Shown: positions 8,842-16,519 of the stretch, in pieces
Numbering within the stretch: position 1 is the first letter of the stretch
Layout of the letters: each line of letters starts with the position of its first letter
Source of the DNA: Thermoleophilia bacterium
GTDB lineage: Bacteria; Actinomycetota; Thermoleophilia; Gaiellales; JAICJC01
Assembly: GCA_025928435.1 (NCBI GenBank)
Contig: JAICJM010000025.1
Coordinates: 1-30,272, forward strand
Length of the DNA: 30,272 nucleotides
Direction of reading: 5' to 3'
Program-made: the position numbers and the translations under genes
The notes under the pieces: generated by a model
Database searches by the model: none
What the model was told of the DNA's origin: nothing
What the model saw: only the letters and a program-made list of their open reading frames with translations

Positions 8842-9699
8842 ATGCCATGGGACACGGGCCTGCACCAGGTCGACGCAGAGACCGACTTCCAGCGGGCGCG
8901 GCGGCGGCAGGTGCTCGCCGCCCTGTCGGGCCGGCTCCGCCGCGAGCCCGACGACATCAACCTGATCCTCCCGTTCGACGAGGTCGTGCACGCCCTCGGC
9001 CGCAAGGGCGAGCGCTCGCTCGGCCTGCAGACGATCGCGCTCGCGAGCATCGTCGGCACCGTCGACCGCGCGCGCGACTTCGACCGCCGCTTCCGCCCCC
9101 GCTCGAACCGGATGCGGGAGCGGTGGCAGGGCATCGACATGGCGCTGCGGCGAGGCCGGGGCATGCCGCCGATCTCGGTGTACCGCATCGGCGACCTGCA
9201 CTTCGTCCGCGACGGCCATCACCGCGTCTCGGTGGCGCTCGCCCTGCACCACGCGGTGATCGAGGCCCGCGTCACCGCGATCGAGACCGAGATCCCCGCC
9301 GACGGCATCTCGCGCCGCGGCGACCTCGTCGTCAAGGACTACCAGCGCCTGTTCCGCGGGCGGGTGCCGCTGCCGCCGGACATGGCGGCGCGGATCCACG
9401 TCGGCGACCCGTGGGACTACGCCCAGCTGTCCGAAGCGGTCGAGGCGTGGGCGTTCCGGCTCGTCCAGGCCGAGCGCGCGTTCCTCGACCGCCCCACGGC
9501 CGCCCGGCGCTGGTTCGAGGAGGAGTACCTGCCGGTCGTCGCAATGCTGCACGACGCCGGGCTCGTCGGCGACGGCACCGACGCCGAGGCGTACCTGCGG
9601 GTCGCGTGCGACCGCTACCGGCTCATTCGCACCCACGAGTGGAGCGACGAGATCGTCGCCCGCCTGCGGCCGCGCCCCCGTCGCGGCAGGAGAGCCTGA
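8842..9699 (+). CDS. ParB-like nuclease-fold protein (DGHHR motif)
   Basis: A 285-residue protein. Its core is a ParB/sulfiredoxin-fold segment: LPFDEVVHALG near residue 34, then MPPISVYRIGDLHFVRDGHHRVSVALALHHAVIEARVTAIE around residues 109-150, where DGHHRVSVA replaces the GxxR box of ParB. C-terminal parts are helical and rich in arginine, with WAFRLVQAERAFLDRPTAARRWFEEEYLPVV. This is not the chromosomal ParB: no HTH with parS-binding features and no ParA neighbour. Related proteins are widespread in actinobacteria and are annotated only by the fold. The sixteen C-terminal residues are mostly Arg/Pro. The gene follows the GH13 gene by 9 bases, but a functional link is not evident. Confidence 0.65.
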   Translation: MPWDTGLHQVDAETDFQRARRRQVLAALSGRLRREPDDINLILPFDEVVHALGRKGERSLGLQTIALASIVGTVDRARDFDRRFRPRSNRMRERWQGIDMALRRGRGMPPISVYRIGDLHFVRDGHHRVSVALALHHAVIEARVTAIETEIPADGISRRGDLVVKDYQRLFRGRVPLPPDMAARIHVGDPWDYAQLSEAVEAWAFRLVQAERAFLDRPTAARRWFEEEYLPVVAMLHDAGLVGDGTDAEAYLRVACDRYRLIRTHEWSDEIVARLRPRPRRGRRA

Positions 9700-9717
9700 C
9701 AGCCGGGGGAAACCGCG

Positions 9718-9748
9718 TGAATAAAAGGGGTCTGACCCCGTTTATTCA
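9718..9748. repeat. Near-perfect palindrome, GGGGTCTGACCCC variant (copy 2)
   Basis: Arms TGAATAAAAGGGG and CCCCGTTTATTCA differ from perfect complementarity at one pair (A9726/G9740) and flank TCTGA. The element separates the convergent ParB-like gene and ABC ATPase gene, and the ATPase stop codon lies inside the right arm. The AT-rich outer arms give a run of A/T on both sides of a GC stem, so it may work as a bidirectional intrinsic terminator. Confidence 0.82.
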
Positions 9749-11004
9749 GAGGCCCCCTCGTCCACGGGCTCCGCCGGCACCGCCCGCTGCACGGTCGTCT
9801 CGGCCTCGGAGCGCTTCGCGGCCCCGTCGCCCAGCGTCAGGTTCTCGCCGGAGTCCGGGTCGAAGACGTGCACCTTCGCGAGGTCGAGCCACATCTCGAG
9901 CTCCTCGTCCTCCGCGGCCTTGCTGGCCGCGTCGAGCCGGGCCGTCACCTGGACGCCTTCGCCGCCACCGCCCAGGTCGCCCGTGCCGGCGTCGGCCGCC
10001 AGCTCCTCGAGGTGCTCCGCCGTGGCGCGCTCGCTCTGGACGGTGAAGTAGGCGAACTTGTCCGACCCGAGCGACTCGAGCAGGTCGATCTTGGCCTGGA
10101 ACGTGGCTCCACGCTCGCGCTTGTCGGAGTCGATCAGCGATGCGTCCTCGAAGTGCTCCGGTCGGATGCCGATGATGACGTCCCGGTCTCCGCCGCCGAG
10201 GCCGCCCCCGCGGCCGGACGGGACCCGCAGCTCCCCGAGCGGCGTCTGGAGGACGCCACCCGTCGTCTTCGCCGGCAGGAAGTTCATCGCCGGCGAGCCG
10301 ATGAACCCGGCCACGAAAAGGTTGATCGGGTACTCGTACAGCACCTCGGGCCGGTCGACCTGCTGGATCTCGCCGCCGCGCATCACCGCGACGCGGTCGC
10401 CGAGAGTCATCGCCTCGACCTGGTCGTGGGTGACGTACACGGTCGTCGTCCCCAGCCGCTTCTGCAGTCGCGAGACCTCGGTGCGCATCTGCACGCGCAG
10501 CTTGGCGTCGAGGTTCGAGAGCGGCTCGTCCATCAGGAAGGCGTTCGGCGTGCGCACGATCACGCGCCCCATTGCCACCCGCTGGCGCTGGCCGCCCGAG
10601 AGCTGGGCCGGCTTGCGATCGAGGTGGGGGGTGAGGTCGAGGATGTCGGCCGCCCACTCGACCCGCTCCTTGATCTTGTCCGGGTCCTCCTTGGCCAGCT
10701 GGAGCGCGAAGGCCATGTTGCCGCGGACCGTCATGTGCGGGTAGAGGGCGTAGTTCTGGAACACCATGCCGATGTCGCGGTCCCGGGGCGTCTTCTGGTT
10801 TGCGACCTCGCCGCCGATGCGCAGCTGACCGTCGGAGATGTCCTCGAGCCCCGCGATCATGTTCAGGGTCGTCGACTTGCCACACCCCGACGGGCCGACC
10901 AGGATCACGAACTCGCCGTCGGCGATGGTGAGGTTGACGTCCTTGACGGCCAGGGCGCCGTCCGGGAATCGCTTGGTGACGTGGTCGAGGACGATCTCTG
11001 CCAT
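9742..11004 (-). CDS. Sugar ABC transporter ATPase (UgpC/MsmK/MalK type)
   Basis: A 420-residue ATPase that powers the two permeases upstream in the operon. Walker A GPSGCGKST has K43, the Q-loop is VFQNYALYPHM (Q83), the signature LSGGQ is at 135-139, Walker B is FLMDEP at 156-161 followed by the D-loop LSNLDAKLR, and the switch His lies in YVTHDQVEAM. The C-terminal TOBE/regulatory domain has the NFLPA and GIRPEH landmarks of CUT1 ATPases. It is longer than the usual 350-370 residues because of an acidic, glycine-rich insert (GTGDLGGGGEG, AEDEELEMW) and a tail of about 30 residues. AAGGAGGG precedes the ATG. Such ATPases are often shared between several sugar importers. Confidence 0.93.
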   Translation of the reverse strand: MAEIVLDHVTKRFPDGALAVKDVNLTIADGEFVILVGPSGCGKSTTLNMIAGLEDISDGQLRIGGEVANQKTPRDRDIGMVFQNYALYPHMTVRGNMAFALQLAKEDPDKIKERVEWAADILDLTPHLDRKPAQLSGGQRQRVAMGRVIVRTPNAFLMDEPLSNLDAKLRVQMRTEVSRLQKRLGTTTVYVTHDQVEAMTLGDRVAVMRGGEIQQVDRPEVLYEYPINLFVAGFIGSPAMNFLPAKTTGGVLQTPLGELRVPSGRGGGLGGGDRDVIIGIRPEHFEDASLIDSDKRERGATFQAKIDLLESLGSDKFAYFTVQSERATAEHLEELAADAGTGDLGGGGEGVQVTARLDAASKAAEDEELEMWLDLAKVHVFDPDSGENLTLGDGAAKRSEAETTVQRAVPAEPVDEGASE

Positions 11005-11025
11005 GTGACCCCTACCCTCCTTCGA

Positions 11026-11856
11026 TTAGCCCTTCACCGCCCCGGCCGTGAGGCCGGCGACGATGCGGCGCTGGAACAGCATGACGACAACGATCACCGG
11101 GATGGTGATGATGACCGCCGCAGCCGCGATGGACCCGGTCGGCTGCTGAAACTGGGACGCGCCTGTGAAGAACGCGATCGCAGCCGGCACCGTCCGGGCG
11201 TTGTTGGTGGACGTGAGCGAGATCGCGAAGACGAAGTCGTTCCAGCAGAACAGGAACACGAGGATCGCCGTCGTGAACACGCCCGGCGCCGCCAGGGGGA
11301 TGATCACCCGCCGGAACGCCTGCATCGGGGTCGCCCCGTCCAGCGCGGCCGCCCGCTCGAGCTCCCACGGGATCTCACGGAAGAACGCCGACAGGGTGTA
11401 GATCGAGAGCGGCAGCGAGAACGTCATGTAGGGAATGATGAGGCCGATCCAGGTGTCGAAGATCCCGAGGGTGCGCCACAGATTGAACATCGGGTTCACG
11501 AGCGAGATCGCCGGGAACATCGCGATCAGCAGCGCCGACGCCACCAGCAGGCGCTTGCCGGAGAAGTCGAGCCGCGCGATGGCGTACGCCGCCATCGCTC
11601 CCAGGACGACACCAAGGACCGTCGAGATGATGGCGATGCCGATCGAGTTCACGAGGGCGTGGGTGAAGAGCGGCTGGTTGAAGATGCCGCGGTAGTTCGC
11701 AGTCGTCCACTTGTGCGGGTAGAAGCTGCCGTCCGTGAGCGTGCTCGGGTCCTTGAACGAGAGCGACACGAGCCACAGCACCGGGATGGCCGCGATCAGC
11801 ACCACGACGACGTTCGCGACGCCCCAGCCCACTCGTTGTCGCGCGGTGACGTTCAT
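11026..11856 (-). CDS. Sugar ABC transporter permease, MalG type
   Basis: A 276-residue inner-membrane protein with six predicted membrane spans. The N-terminal span is [19 protein letters not shown]; the coupling-helix EAA motif is [29 protein letters not shown] (about residues 177-205), which contacts the ATPase. The segment [16 protein letters not shown] after the first span is typical of CUT1 MalG/LacG-type permeases. The ATG (11854-11856) overlaps the stop of the MalF-type gene by four bases, and the ATPase gene begins 21 bases after this stop, so all are one operon. The C-terminus is short, as usual for MalG. Confidence 0.92.
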   Translation of the reverse strand: MNVTARQRVGWGVANVVVVLIAAIPVLWLVSLSFKDPSTLTDGSFYPHKWTTANYRGIFNQPLFTHALVNSIGIAIISTVLGVVLGAMAAYAIARLDFSGKRLLVASALLIAMFPAISLVNPMFNLWRTLGIFDTWIGLIIPYMTFSLPLSIYTLSAFFREIPWELERAAALDGATPMQAFRRVIIPLAAPGVFTTAILVFLFCWNDFVFAISLTSTNNARTVPAAIAFFTGASQFQQPTGSIAAAAVIITIPVIVVVMLFQRRIVAGLTAGAVKG

Positions 11857-12824
11857 CGCACACCCCTCACGTCCTGGCCCGGCGCGGCCGCCCCGAACCC
11901 CTTGATGTACCCGAAGGCGATCAGCGCGGTGAAGAGGAAGATCAGCACCGACATCGCCGACCCAACCCCCAGGTTGAGCGCCGTGAAGAGCTGGTCGTAG
12001 TTGAGGATCGAGACCGAGCGCGTGTTCTGGGAGCCCTGGGTGAGGATGTAGATGTTGTCGAAGATGCGGAACGCGTCCAGGGTGCGGAAGAGCAGGGCCA
12101 CGAGGATCGCCGGCTTCATCACCGGCACCATGACCCGCCAGAAGCGCTGCCACGCGGTGGCGCCGTCGACCTTGGCCGCGCGCAGCAGCTCCTCGGGCAC
12201 CAGCGAGAGGCCCGCGAGCAGGAGCAGCGCCATGAACGGCGTCGTCTTCCACACCTCGGCCAGGATGATGATCGCGATCGCCTGCCACTGATGCGTGAGC
12301 GGCGCGGAGTTCCCGCCCAGGAGGCCCGCGAGGTAGCCGGTGCCCGGCGTCCACGCGTACTGCCAGCTGAAGGCGGCGACGACGGTGACGATCCCGTACG
12401 GGAGCAGCACCGCCGTGCGGACGACGCCGCGGCCGAAGATCGCGCGGTGCATGACCATGGCGGCGGCCATCCCCAGGATCAGCTCGATGACGACCGAGAC
12501 GACGGTGATCAGCACCGTCACGCCGACCGCCTGCCACCACAGGCTCGTCGACGACAGAATCGTCGTGTAGTTGGACACCCCGATCCACGTCTTGTCATCC
12601 GGGAAGCGCAGGTCGTAGCGCTGGAACGACAGGTAGATGGCGTAGATGATCGGATAGATCGCGACGAGCGCCATGACCGCCACGGCCGGGGCGCACAGCA
12701 TCCACGCCAGCTTGCGCTCGGCCCGCTGGCGCTCGGTCAGCAGACGCTTGCGGGGAGGCTGTCCAACCTGCACGCCCGCGTCTGCGACGGCGCCCAGCTT
12801 CGGCGTTCCGAACGGAAGCCTCAT
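11853..12824 (-). CDS. Sugar ABC transporter permease, MalF type
   Basis: A 323-residue inner-membrane permease. A basic cytoplasmic tail ([17 protein letters not shown]) leads into the first span, [25 protein letters not shown]. The EAA motif is [28 protein letters not shown] (about residues 213-240). The sequence [19 protein letters not shown] between spans 1 and 2 is the usual CUT1 signature, and [22 protein letters not shown] is the typical C-terminal region. It forms a heterodimer with the MalG-type protein encoded next. The start overlaps the stop of the binding-protein gene by a few bases, so its translation is coupled. Sugar specificity lies mostly in the binding lipoprotein. Confidence 0.92.
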   Translation of the reverse strand: MRLPFGTPKLGAVADAGVQVGQPPRKRLLTERQRAERKLAWMLCAPAVAVMALVAIYPIIYAIYLSFQRYDLRFPDDKTWIGVSNYTTILSSTSLWWQAVGVTVLITVVSVVIELILGMAAAMVMHRAIFGRGVVRTAVLLPYGIVTVVAAFSWQYAWTPGTGYLAGLLGGNSAPLTHQWQAIAIIILAEVWKTTPFMALLLLAGLSLVPEELLRAAKVDGATAWQRFWRVMVPVMKPAILVALLFRTLDAFRIFDNIYILTQGSQNTRSVSILNYDQLFTALNLGVGSAMSVLIFLFTALIAFGYIKGFGAAAPGQDVRGVR

Positions 12825-14086
12825 GGCACCAGCCCCTTCGAGTTGATCGCGTCCTGGATGCGGGATTTCAGCGTCCCCAGGTCACCGGCGGACACGCTGC
12901 TCGGCGGTGAGAGCGTGTAGGAGATCTGCAGCGACACGCTCTGGTAGGCCGGCGTCTTCGGCCGCACGCTCGCCTGCTTCAGCGTGTCGAAGATCGCCTT
13001 CCACATCGGATAGGCCTTCTGGAACTTCGAGTCGGAGTAGATCGACTCGAGCACCGGCGGCAGCCCGCCGAGCGTCGCGTTGCGGATCTCGTTCTGCCGG
13101 TTGCGCAGGCACTGGATGGCCGCGAACGCCTGCGCCTTGTACTTCGAGAACTTGCCGACGGCAAGGTCGATGCCGCCGATGGTCACGTGCGTCGGCTCGC
13201 CCGGCTTCACCGTCGGGTACACGGTCCAGCGCATGTTCTTGAAGATGTCCGGCACGTCGGCCTTGGCCGATGGGTAGACGTACGGGTAGTTCAGCTCGAA
13301 CGCCGCCACGCCCGCCTCGAACTGGAGCCGGGTCTGATCCTCCATCTGGTTCCCGATCGACGGATCGGCGCCCTTCGAGTGCACCAGGTCGTGGATCGTG
13401 TCGAGCGCCTGCTCGGCCGGCTTGCCGAGGACGACCTTCTTGCCGTCGTCGCTCATGATCTGGCCCCCGGCGGAGTTCACGAGCGTGTTGAACCAGACCG
13501 TGTAGCCCTCGTACTGGGCGCCCTGGATCTCGATGTAGTGCGGCTTGCCCTCCTGGGCGAGCTTGTTCGCCATCGAGATCATCTGCTTCCACGTCTTGGG
13601 CGGATGCGGGACGAGGTCCTTGCGGTACCAGAGCAGCTGCGTGTTGGTGTTGAACGGGGCCGAGTAGAGCTTGCCGTTCCACGTCGCCGTGTCCACCATC
13701 GACTTCAGCGTGCCCTTCTCGATCTGCTGGGCCAGGTCCTGCGGCCACGGCTGGATCCAGCCCGCCTCGGCGAACTCGGGCGTCCAGGTGACGTCGAGCC
13801 CGAGGATGTCGAGCGACGAGTCGTCGGCGGCCAGGCGGCGCACCATCTGCTGGCGCTGCCCGTCGGCCGCGTTCGGGAGCGTCTGGATCTTGATGTTGTA
13901 CGAGCCGTTCGAGTGCGCGGAGCACCGGGCGGCGCTCGTCACGAACGCGCCGGAGAACTCGGGGAAGATGTACCAGTTGAGGGTGACCGGGCCCTTGGTG
14001 GTGCCGCTGCCGCTGCCACACGCGGCCGCCACTGCCAGAAGACCCATGACCCCCACGACGACGCCCATGACTCGACGCGTACTCAC
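12821..14086 (-). CDS. Sugar-binding lipoprotein of the ABC importer
   Basis: A 421-residue extracellular solute-binding protein (family 1, MalE/LpqY-like). With the GTG start at 14086 the signal peptide is short and normal: STRR, a hydrophobic segment, and the lipobox LAVAAAC with the lipidated cysteine at residue 23. An ATG at 14125 would add 13 residues (FHPLRPGETALT) and is possible. Mature landmarks include GPVTLNWYIFPEFSGAF, ADDSSLDILGLDVTWTPEFAEAGWIQPW and LYSAPFNTNTQLLWYRKDLVPHPPKTW, the last being typical of maltose/trehalose-type binding proteins. Facing GH13 gene and permeases suggest an alpha-linked di- or oligosaccharide as ligand. The gene heads the four-gene transporter operon. 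Confidence 0.88.
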   Translation of the reverse strand: MSTRRVMGVVVGVMGLLAVAAACGSGSGTTKGPVTLNWYIFPEFSGAFVTSAARCSAHSNGSYNIKIQTLPNAADGQRQQMVRRLAADDSSLDILGLDVTWTPEFAEAGWIQPWPQDLAQQIEKGTLKSMVDTATWNGKLYSAPFNTNTQLLWYRKDLVPHPPKTWKQMISMANKLAQEGKPHYIEIQGAQYEGYTVWFNTLVNSAGGQIMSDDGKKVVLGKPAEQALDTIHDLVHSKGADPSIGNQMEDQTRLQFEAGVAAFELNYPYVYPSAKADVPDIFKNMRWTVYPTVKPGEPTHVTIGGIDLAVGKFSKYKAQAFAAIQCLRNRQNEIRNATLGGLPPVLESIYSDSKFQKAYPMWKAIFDTLKQASVRPKTPAYQSVSLQISYTLSPPSSVSAGDLGTLKSRIQDAINSKGLVP

Positions 14087-14149
14087 GGTGAGGGCAGTTT
14101 CCCCGGGTCGCAACGGATGAAACATCGGCGTCCGAAAGAGGCCGGGAGC

Positions 14150-14194
14150 GAATCGGGCCAGTCCCCGCCGCGAGGGCGGGGACAGTCCCGATTC
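14150..14194. repeat. Near-perfect palindrome, GGGGACAGTCCC family (copy 3)
   Basis: Two 20-base arms with two mismatches flank a 5-base loop (GCGAG). The left arm is GAATCGGGCCAGTCCCCGCC and the right arm contains GGCGGGGACAGTCCCGATTC. The element begins 5 bases after the stop of the VOC gene on the minus strand and before the start of the binding-protein gene. It shares the GGGGACAGTCCC core with the copies at 3401 and 15792. Confidence 0.85.
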
Positions 14195-14198
14195 CTGG

Positions 14199-14624
14199 TC
14201 AGGCGGGCTCGGAGAGCGTCGCCATCCGCATCTGGTTGCCGGACGGGTCGCGGAAGCCGGCGTCGATGCCGTAGGGCTGCTCCGTCGGCTCCTGCGAGAA
14301 CTCGACACCGCGCCTGCGCAGCTCCTCGTAGGCCTCCTGGCAGTTGTCGACCGAGAAGAACAGCCCGCCGGCGGCACCCTTGGCGACGATGGTCTCGAGC
14401 GCGGCCCGGGTCTCGTCGTCGAAGACCGGCGGCCCCGGCACGGTCATGAGCGCGAGCGCGACGTCGTCCTGGCCGGGCAGCCCGACCGTCAGCCAGCGGA
14501 ACCCGCCCAGCTCGGGCAGGGTGACGTCGGCGCGCACCTCCATCCCGAGCTTCTCGGTGTAGAAGGCGAGCGCCTCCTCCTGGTCGTGCACCCAGACGTT
14601 CACGTTGGTCAGCTTGTTCAGCAT
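14199..14624 (-). CDS. VOC (glyoxalase/bleomycin-resistance fold) protein
   Basis: A 141-residue protein with the two beta-alpha-beta-beta-beta units of the vicinal oxygen chelate fold: NVNVWVHDQEEALAFYTEKLGMEVRADV in the first half and GGLFFSVDNCQEAYEELRRRGVEFSQEPTEQPYGIDAGFRDPSGNQMRMA in the second. The phrase GIDAGFRDPSGNQ is the usual C-terminal signature. The metal-site residues of real glyoxalase I are not clearly all kept (N-terminal position is N rather than H; E and Q are not assignable by eye), so a specific reaction cannot be given. The ATG has GGGAGG 8 bases upstream. It is the last gene of an operon after an AraC-type regulator, an arrangement common in actinobacteria. Confidence 0.85.
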   Translation of the reverse strand: MLNKLTNVNVWVHDQEEALAFYTEKLGMEVRADVTLPELGGFRWLTVGLPGQDDVALALMTVPGPPVFDDETRAALETIVAKGAAGGLFFSVDNCQEAYEELRRRGVEFSQEPTEQPYGIDAGFRDPSGNQMRMATLSEPA

Positions 14625-14658
14625 GTGTGTCCCTCCCCGGGAATCGATTGGCTCCACG

Positions 14659-15090
14659 CTACTGAGCGACGAGCGCGGTGTCTTCTCGAAACGTGCTGGA
14701 CGGCTTGCGCGCCCATGCCTGGGCGAGGCAGCCGGGGACCGGCACCCGGTCGGCGGGCGGGTAGGCCGCGCGATAGGCGGTCGGGGACAGGCCGTAGGCG
14801 CGCCCGAAGCTGGTGGTGAACGAGCCGACACTGCGCAGGCCGACGGCCATGCAGATGTCGGCGACCGAGTGGTCGGTGTGGCGCAGCAGGGCCGCCGCCC
14901 GCTCCAGGCGGCGGGTGAGCAGGTACGCGTGCGGCGCCTCGCCGAAGGCGCGCCGGAACTCGCGGCTGAAGTGCGCCGGCGAGAGGTGAGACGCCCGCGC
15001 GAGCGCCTCGACGTCGAGGCGCTCGCGGTAGCGGGCGTCGATCAGGTCCTTGGCACGCAGCAGGTGCCGGGCCGGCGGGACGGGCCTCAT
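14659..15090 (-). CDS. Single-domain AraC-type transcriptional regulator
   Basis: A 143-residue protein that is almost only the AraC DNA-binding domain. Two helix-turn-helix units are seen: LDVEALARASHLSPAHFSREFRRAFGEAPHAYLLTRRLERAAALL, then HSVADICMAVGLRSVGSFTTSFGRAYGLSPTAYRA (about residues 25-110). No ligand-binding domain is present, so it resembles SoxS/MarA-sized proteins in plan. A C-terminal tail of about 30 residues (PVPGCLAQAW and on) is unassigned. The ATG overlaps the stop of the reductase gene by four bases, and the VOC gene follows by 34 bases, so the three probably share an mRNA and the regulator may control it. Confidence 0.88.
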   Translation of the reverse strand: MRPVPPARHLLRAKDLIDARYRERLDVEALARASHLSPAHFSREFRRAFGEAPHAYLLTRRLERAAALLRHTDHSVADICMAVGLRSVGSFTTSFGRAYGLSPTAYRAAYPPADRVPVPGCLAQAWARKPSSTFREDTALVAQ

Positions 15091-15677
15091 GCCGCGGCGG
15101 CGCCTTCCTCGGCCCCCTGCCGCAGCGTCACGAGCGCGACCTGGGCGGACTGGCGCACCTCGACGGGCTCGTACGCCGCGGCGGTCGCGCCGTCGCGGAA
15201 CAGGCGCTTGCCGCCCCCGAGCACGGCCGGATAGATCATCAGGCGATACTCGTCGACGAGCCCTGCGTCGTGCAAGGCGTGGACGAGCGAGGTGCTGCCG
15301 GCGACGAGGATGTTCCCGTCGAGCGTGCGCGTGAGCTCGGCCACCTCGGCGGCGGCGTCACCGCGCAGGACGGTCGTGTTCTCCCAGCTCGGGTTCTCGA
15401 TCGTCGAGGAGACGACGTACTTGGGCATGCCGTTCATCCGCTTGGCGAACCCCTGCTCGTCGTCCCGCCCGGGCCACGCCTGCGCGAAGCCCTCGTATGT
15501 GACCCGGCCGAGCAGCATCGCCTCGGCGTCCATCAACTCGTCGTACTTGTACCTGTCGCCCTCGGGCCCGCGGTCGAACTTGAAGGCCCAGCCGCCCTGG
15601 GGCGTGCCCTCGGACCCGCCCGGGTCTTCCATGACCCCGTCGAGCGAGACGAACTCCGTGACAACGATCTTTCCCAT
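15087..15677 (-). CDS. Dihydrofolate reductase / RibD C-terminal family protein
   Basis: A 196-residue reductase-fold protein of the RibD_C / YyaP group. Landmarks are MGKIVVTEFVSLDGVMEDPGG at the start, AMLLGRVTYEGFAQAWP (the TYE segment near residue 66), KYVVSSTIENPSWENTTVL, and the NADPH-binding ILVAGSTSLVHALHDAGLVDEYRLMIYPAVLGGGKRLF. This family reduces pterin- or pyrimidine-like substrates with NADPH, but members outside riboflavin or folate pathways, like this one, are mostly uncharacterised. No rib or fol genes are near. AAGGAGAGGG lies before the ATG at 15677. It heads a three-gene operon with the AraC regulator and the VOC protein. Confidence 0.87.
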   Translation of the reverse strand: MGKIVVTEFVSLDGVMEDPGGSEGTPQGGWAFKFDRGPEGDRYKYDELMDAEAMLLGRVTYEGFAQAWPGRDDEQGFAKRMNGMPKYVVSSTIENPSWENTTVLRGDAAAEVAELTRTLDGNILVAGSTSLVHALHDAGLVDEYRLMIYPAVLGGGKRLFRDGATAAAYEPVEVRQSAQVALVTLRQGAEEGAAAA

Positions 15678-15791
15678 CTGAACCCTCTCCTTGGGGTGAG
15701 TGTGCTGTTGGAGAGACTGGCAGGTTTCGGGAAAGTCATCGCGGCGGCCGTTACGCTCTTCTGAGTACATGAAGGGACGATGAACGCCACC

Positions 15792-15824
15792 GGGGACAGT
15801 CCCCGCCAATCGGGGACAGTCCCC
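15792..15824. repeat. Tandem pair of GGGGACAGTCCCC elements (copy 4)
   Basis: The 13-base near-palindrome GGGGACAGTCCCC occurs twice, at 15792-15804 and 15812-15824, with a start-to-start distance of 20 bases. The pair lies in the 164-base gap between the divergent reductase and response-regulator genes, 17 bases before the latter's ATG. It belongs to the same family as the palindromes at 3401 and 14150. The position leaves open that it acts as an operator here; a hairpin in the 5' leader is another option. Confidence 0.8.
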
Positions 15825-15841
15825 ACGCCGAAGGAGCGCAC

Positions 15842-16519
15842 ATGCGCGTGCTGGTGGTCGAGGACGAGCCGCACATGGCGGAGCTGATCCGCCGGGGCCT
15901 CTCCCACGAGGGGTTCGCGGTCGACGTGGCGGCGGACGGCGAGGAGTGCCTGGGGATGGCGACCGCGACGGCCTACGACGCGATCGTGCTCGACGTCATG
16001 CTCCCGGGCATCAGCGGCTTCGAGGCCTGCCGCCGCCTGCGGGGCGAGGCCGTGTGGACGCCGGTGTTGATGCTCACCGCCCGCGACTCGGTCGGCGACC
16101 GCGTGACCGGCCTGGATTCCGGCGCCGACGACTACCTGGTGAAGCCGTTCGCCTGGCCGGAGCTGCTCGCCCGGCTGCGCGCCCTCATCCGGCGCGGCGA
16201 CCCCGAGCGTCCGACCGTGCTCGAGGTGGGCGACCTGCGCCTCGACCCGGCCACCCGCGCCGTCCACCGCGGCGACACTCCGATCGAGCTCTCCGCCAAG
16301 GAGTTCGCGCTGCTCGAGACGTTCATGCGCCGGCCCGGCGACGTCCTGCCGCGCGCGCACCTGCTCGAGCGCGCATGGGACGTCGGCTACCAGGGCCGCT
16401 CGAACGTCGTCGACGTCTACGTCGGCCACCTGCGGGCGAAGATCGACGTGCCGTTCGGGCTGCGCACGCTCGAGACCGTGCGCGGCAGCGGCTACCGGCT
16501 GCGGGCCGTGGACGAGTGA
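15842..16519 (+). CDS. OmpR/PhoB-family response regulator
   Basis: A 225-residue two-component regulator. The receiver domain (1-115) has the acidic pocket E7-D8, phosphoacceptor D51 in IVLDVMLPGISG, the LMLTARD threonine and the DDYLVKPF lysine, all intact. The winged-helix effector domain (about 125-222) includes LSAKEFALLETFMRRPGDVLPRAHLLERAWD, NVVDVYVGHLRAKID and the C-terminal wing TVRGSGYRLR. OmpR-type proteins bind direct repeats with 10-11 base period as dimers. AGGAG lies 8 bases before the ATG. The stop shares one base with the ATG of the kinase gene (TGATG). Its likely targets include the RND locus downstream, where 11-base direct repeats occur. Confidence 0.95.
   Translation: MRVLVVEDEPHMAELIRRGLSHEGFAVDVAADGEECLGMATATAYDAIVLDVMLPGISGFEACRRLRGEAVWTPVLMLTARDSVGDRVTGLDSGADDYLVKPFAWPELLARLRALIRRGDPERPTVLEVGDLRLDPATRAVHRGDTPIELSAKEFALLETFMRRPGDVLPRAHLLERAWDVGYQGRSNVVDVYVGHLRAKIDVPFGLRTLETVRGSGYRLRAVDE

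Noticed and set aside
8842..9699. Chromosome-partitioning ParB
   Set aside because: It has the fold signature DGHHR but no parS-binding HTH pattern, no ParA neighbour and no origin features nearby.
14087..14125. ATG start for the sugar-binding lipoprotein
   Set aside because: It would put 13 extra residues before a normal lipoprotein signal; neither start has a good ribosome site, so I prefer GTG 14086 but cannot exclude it.
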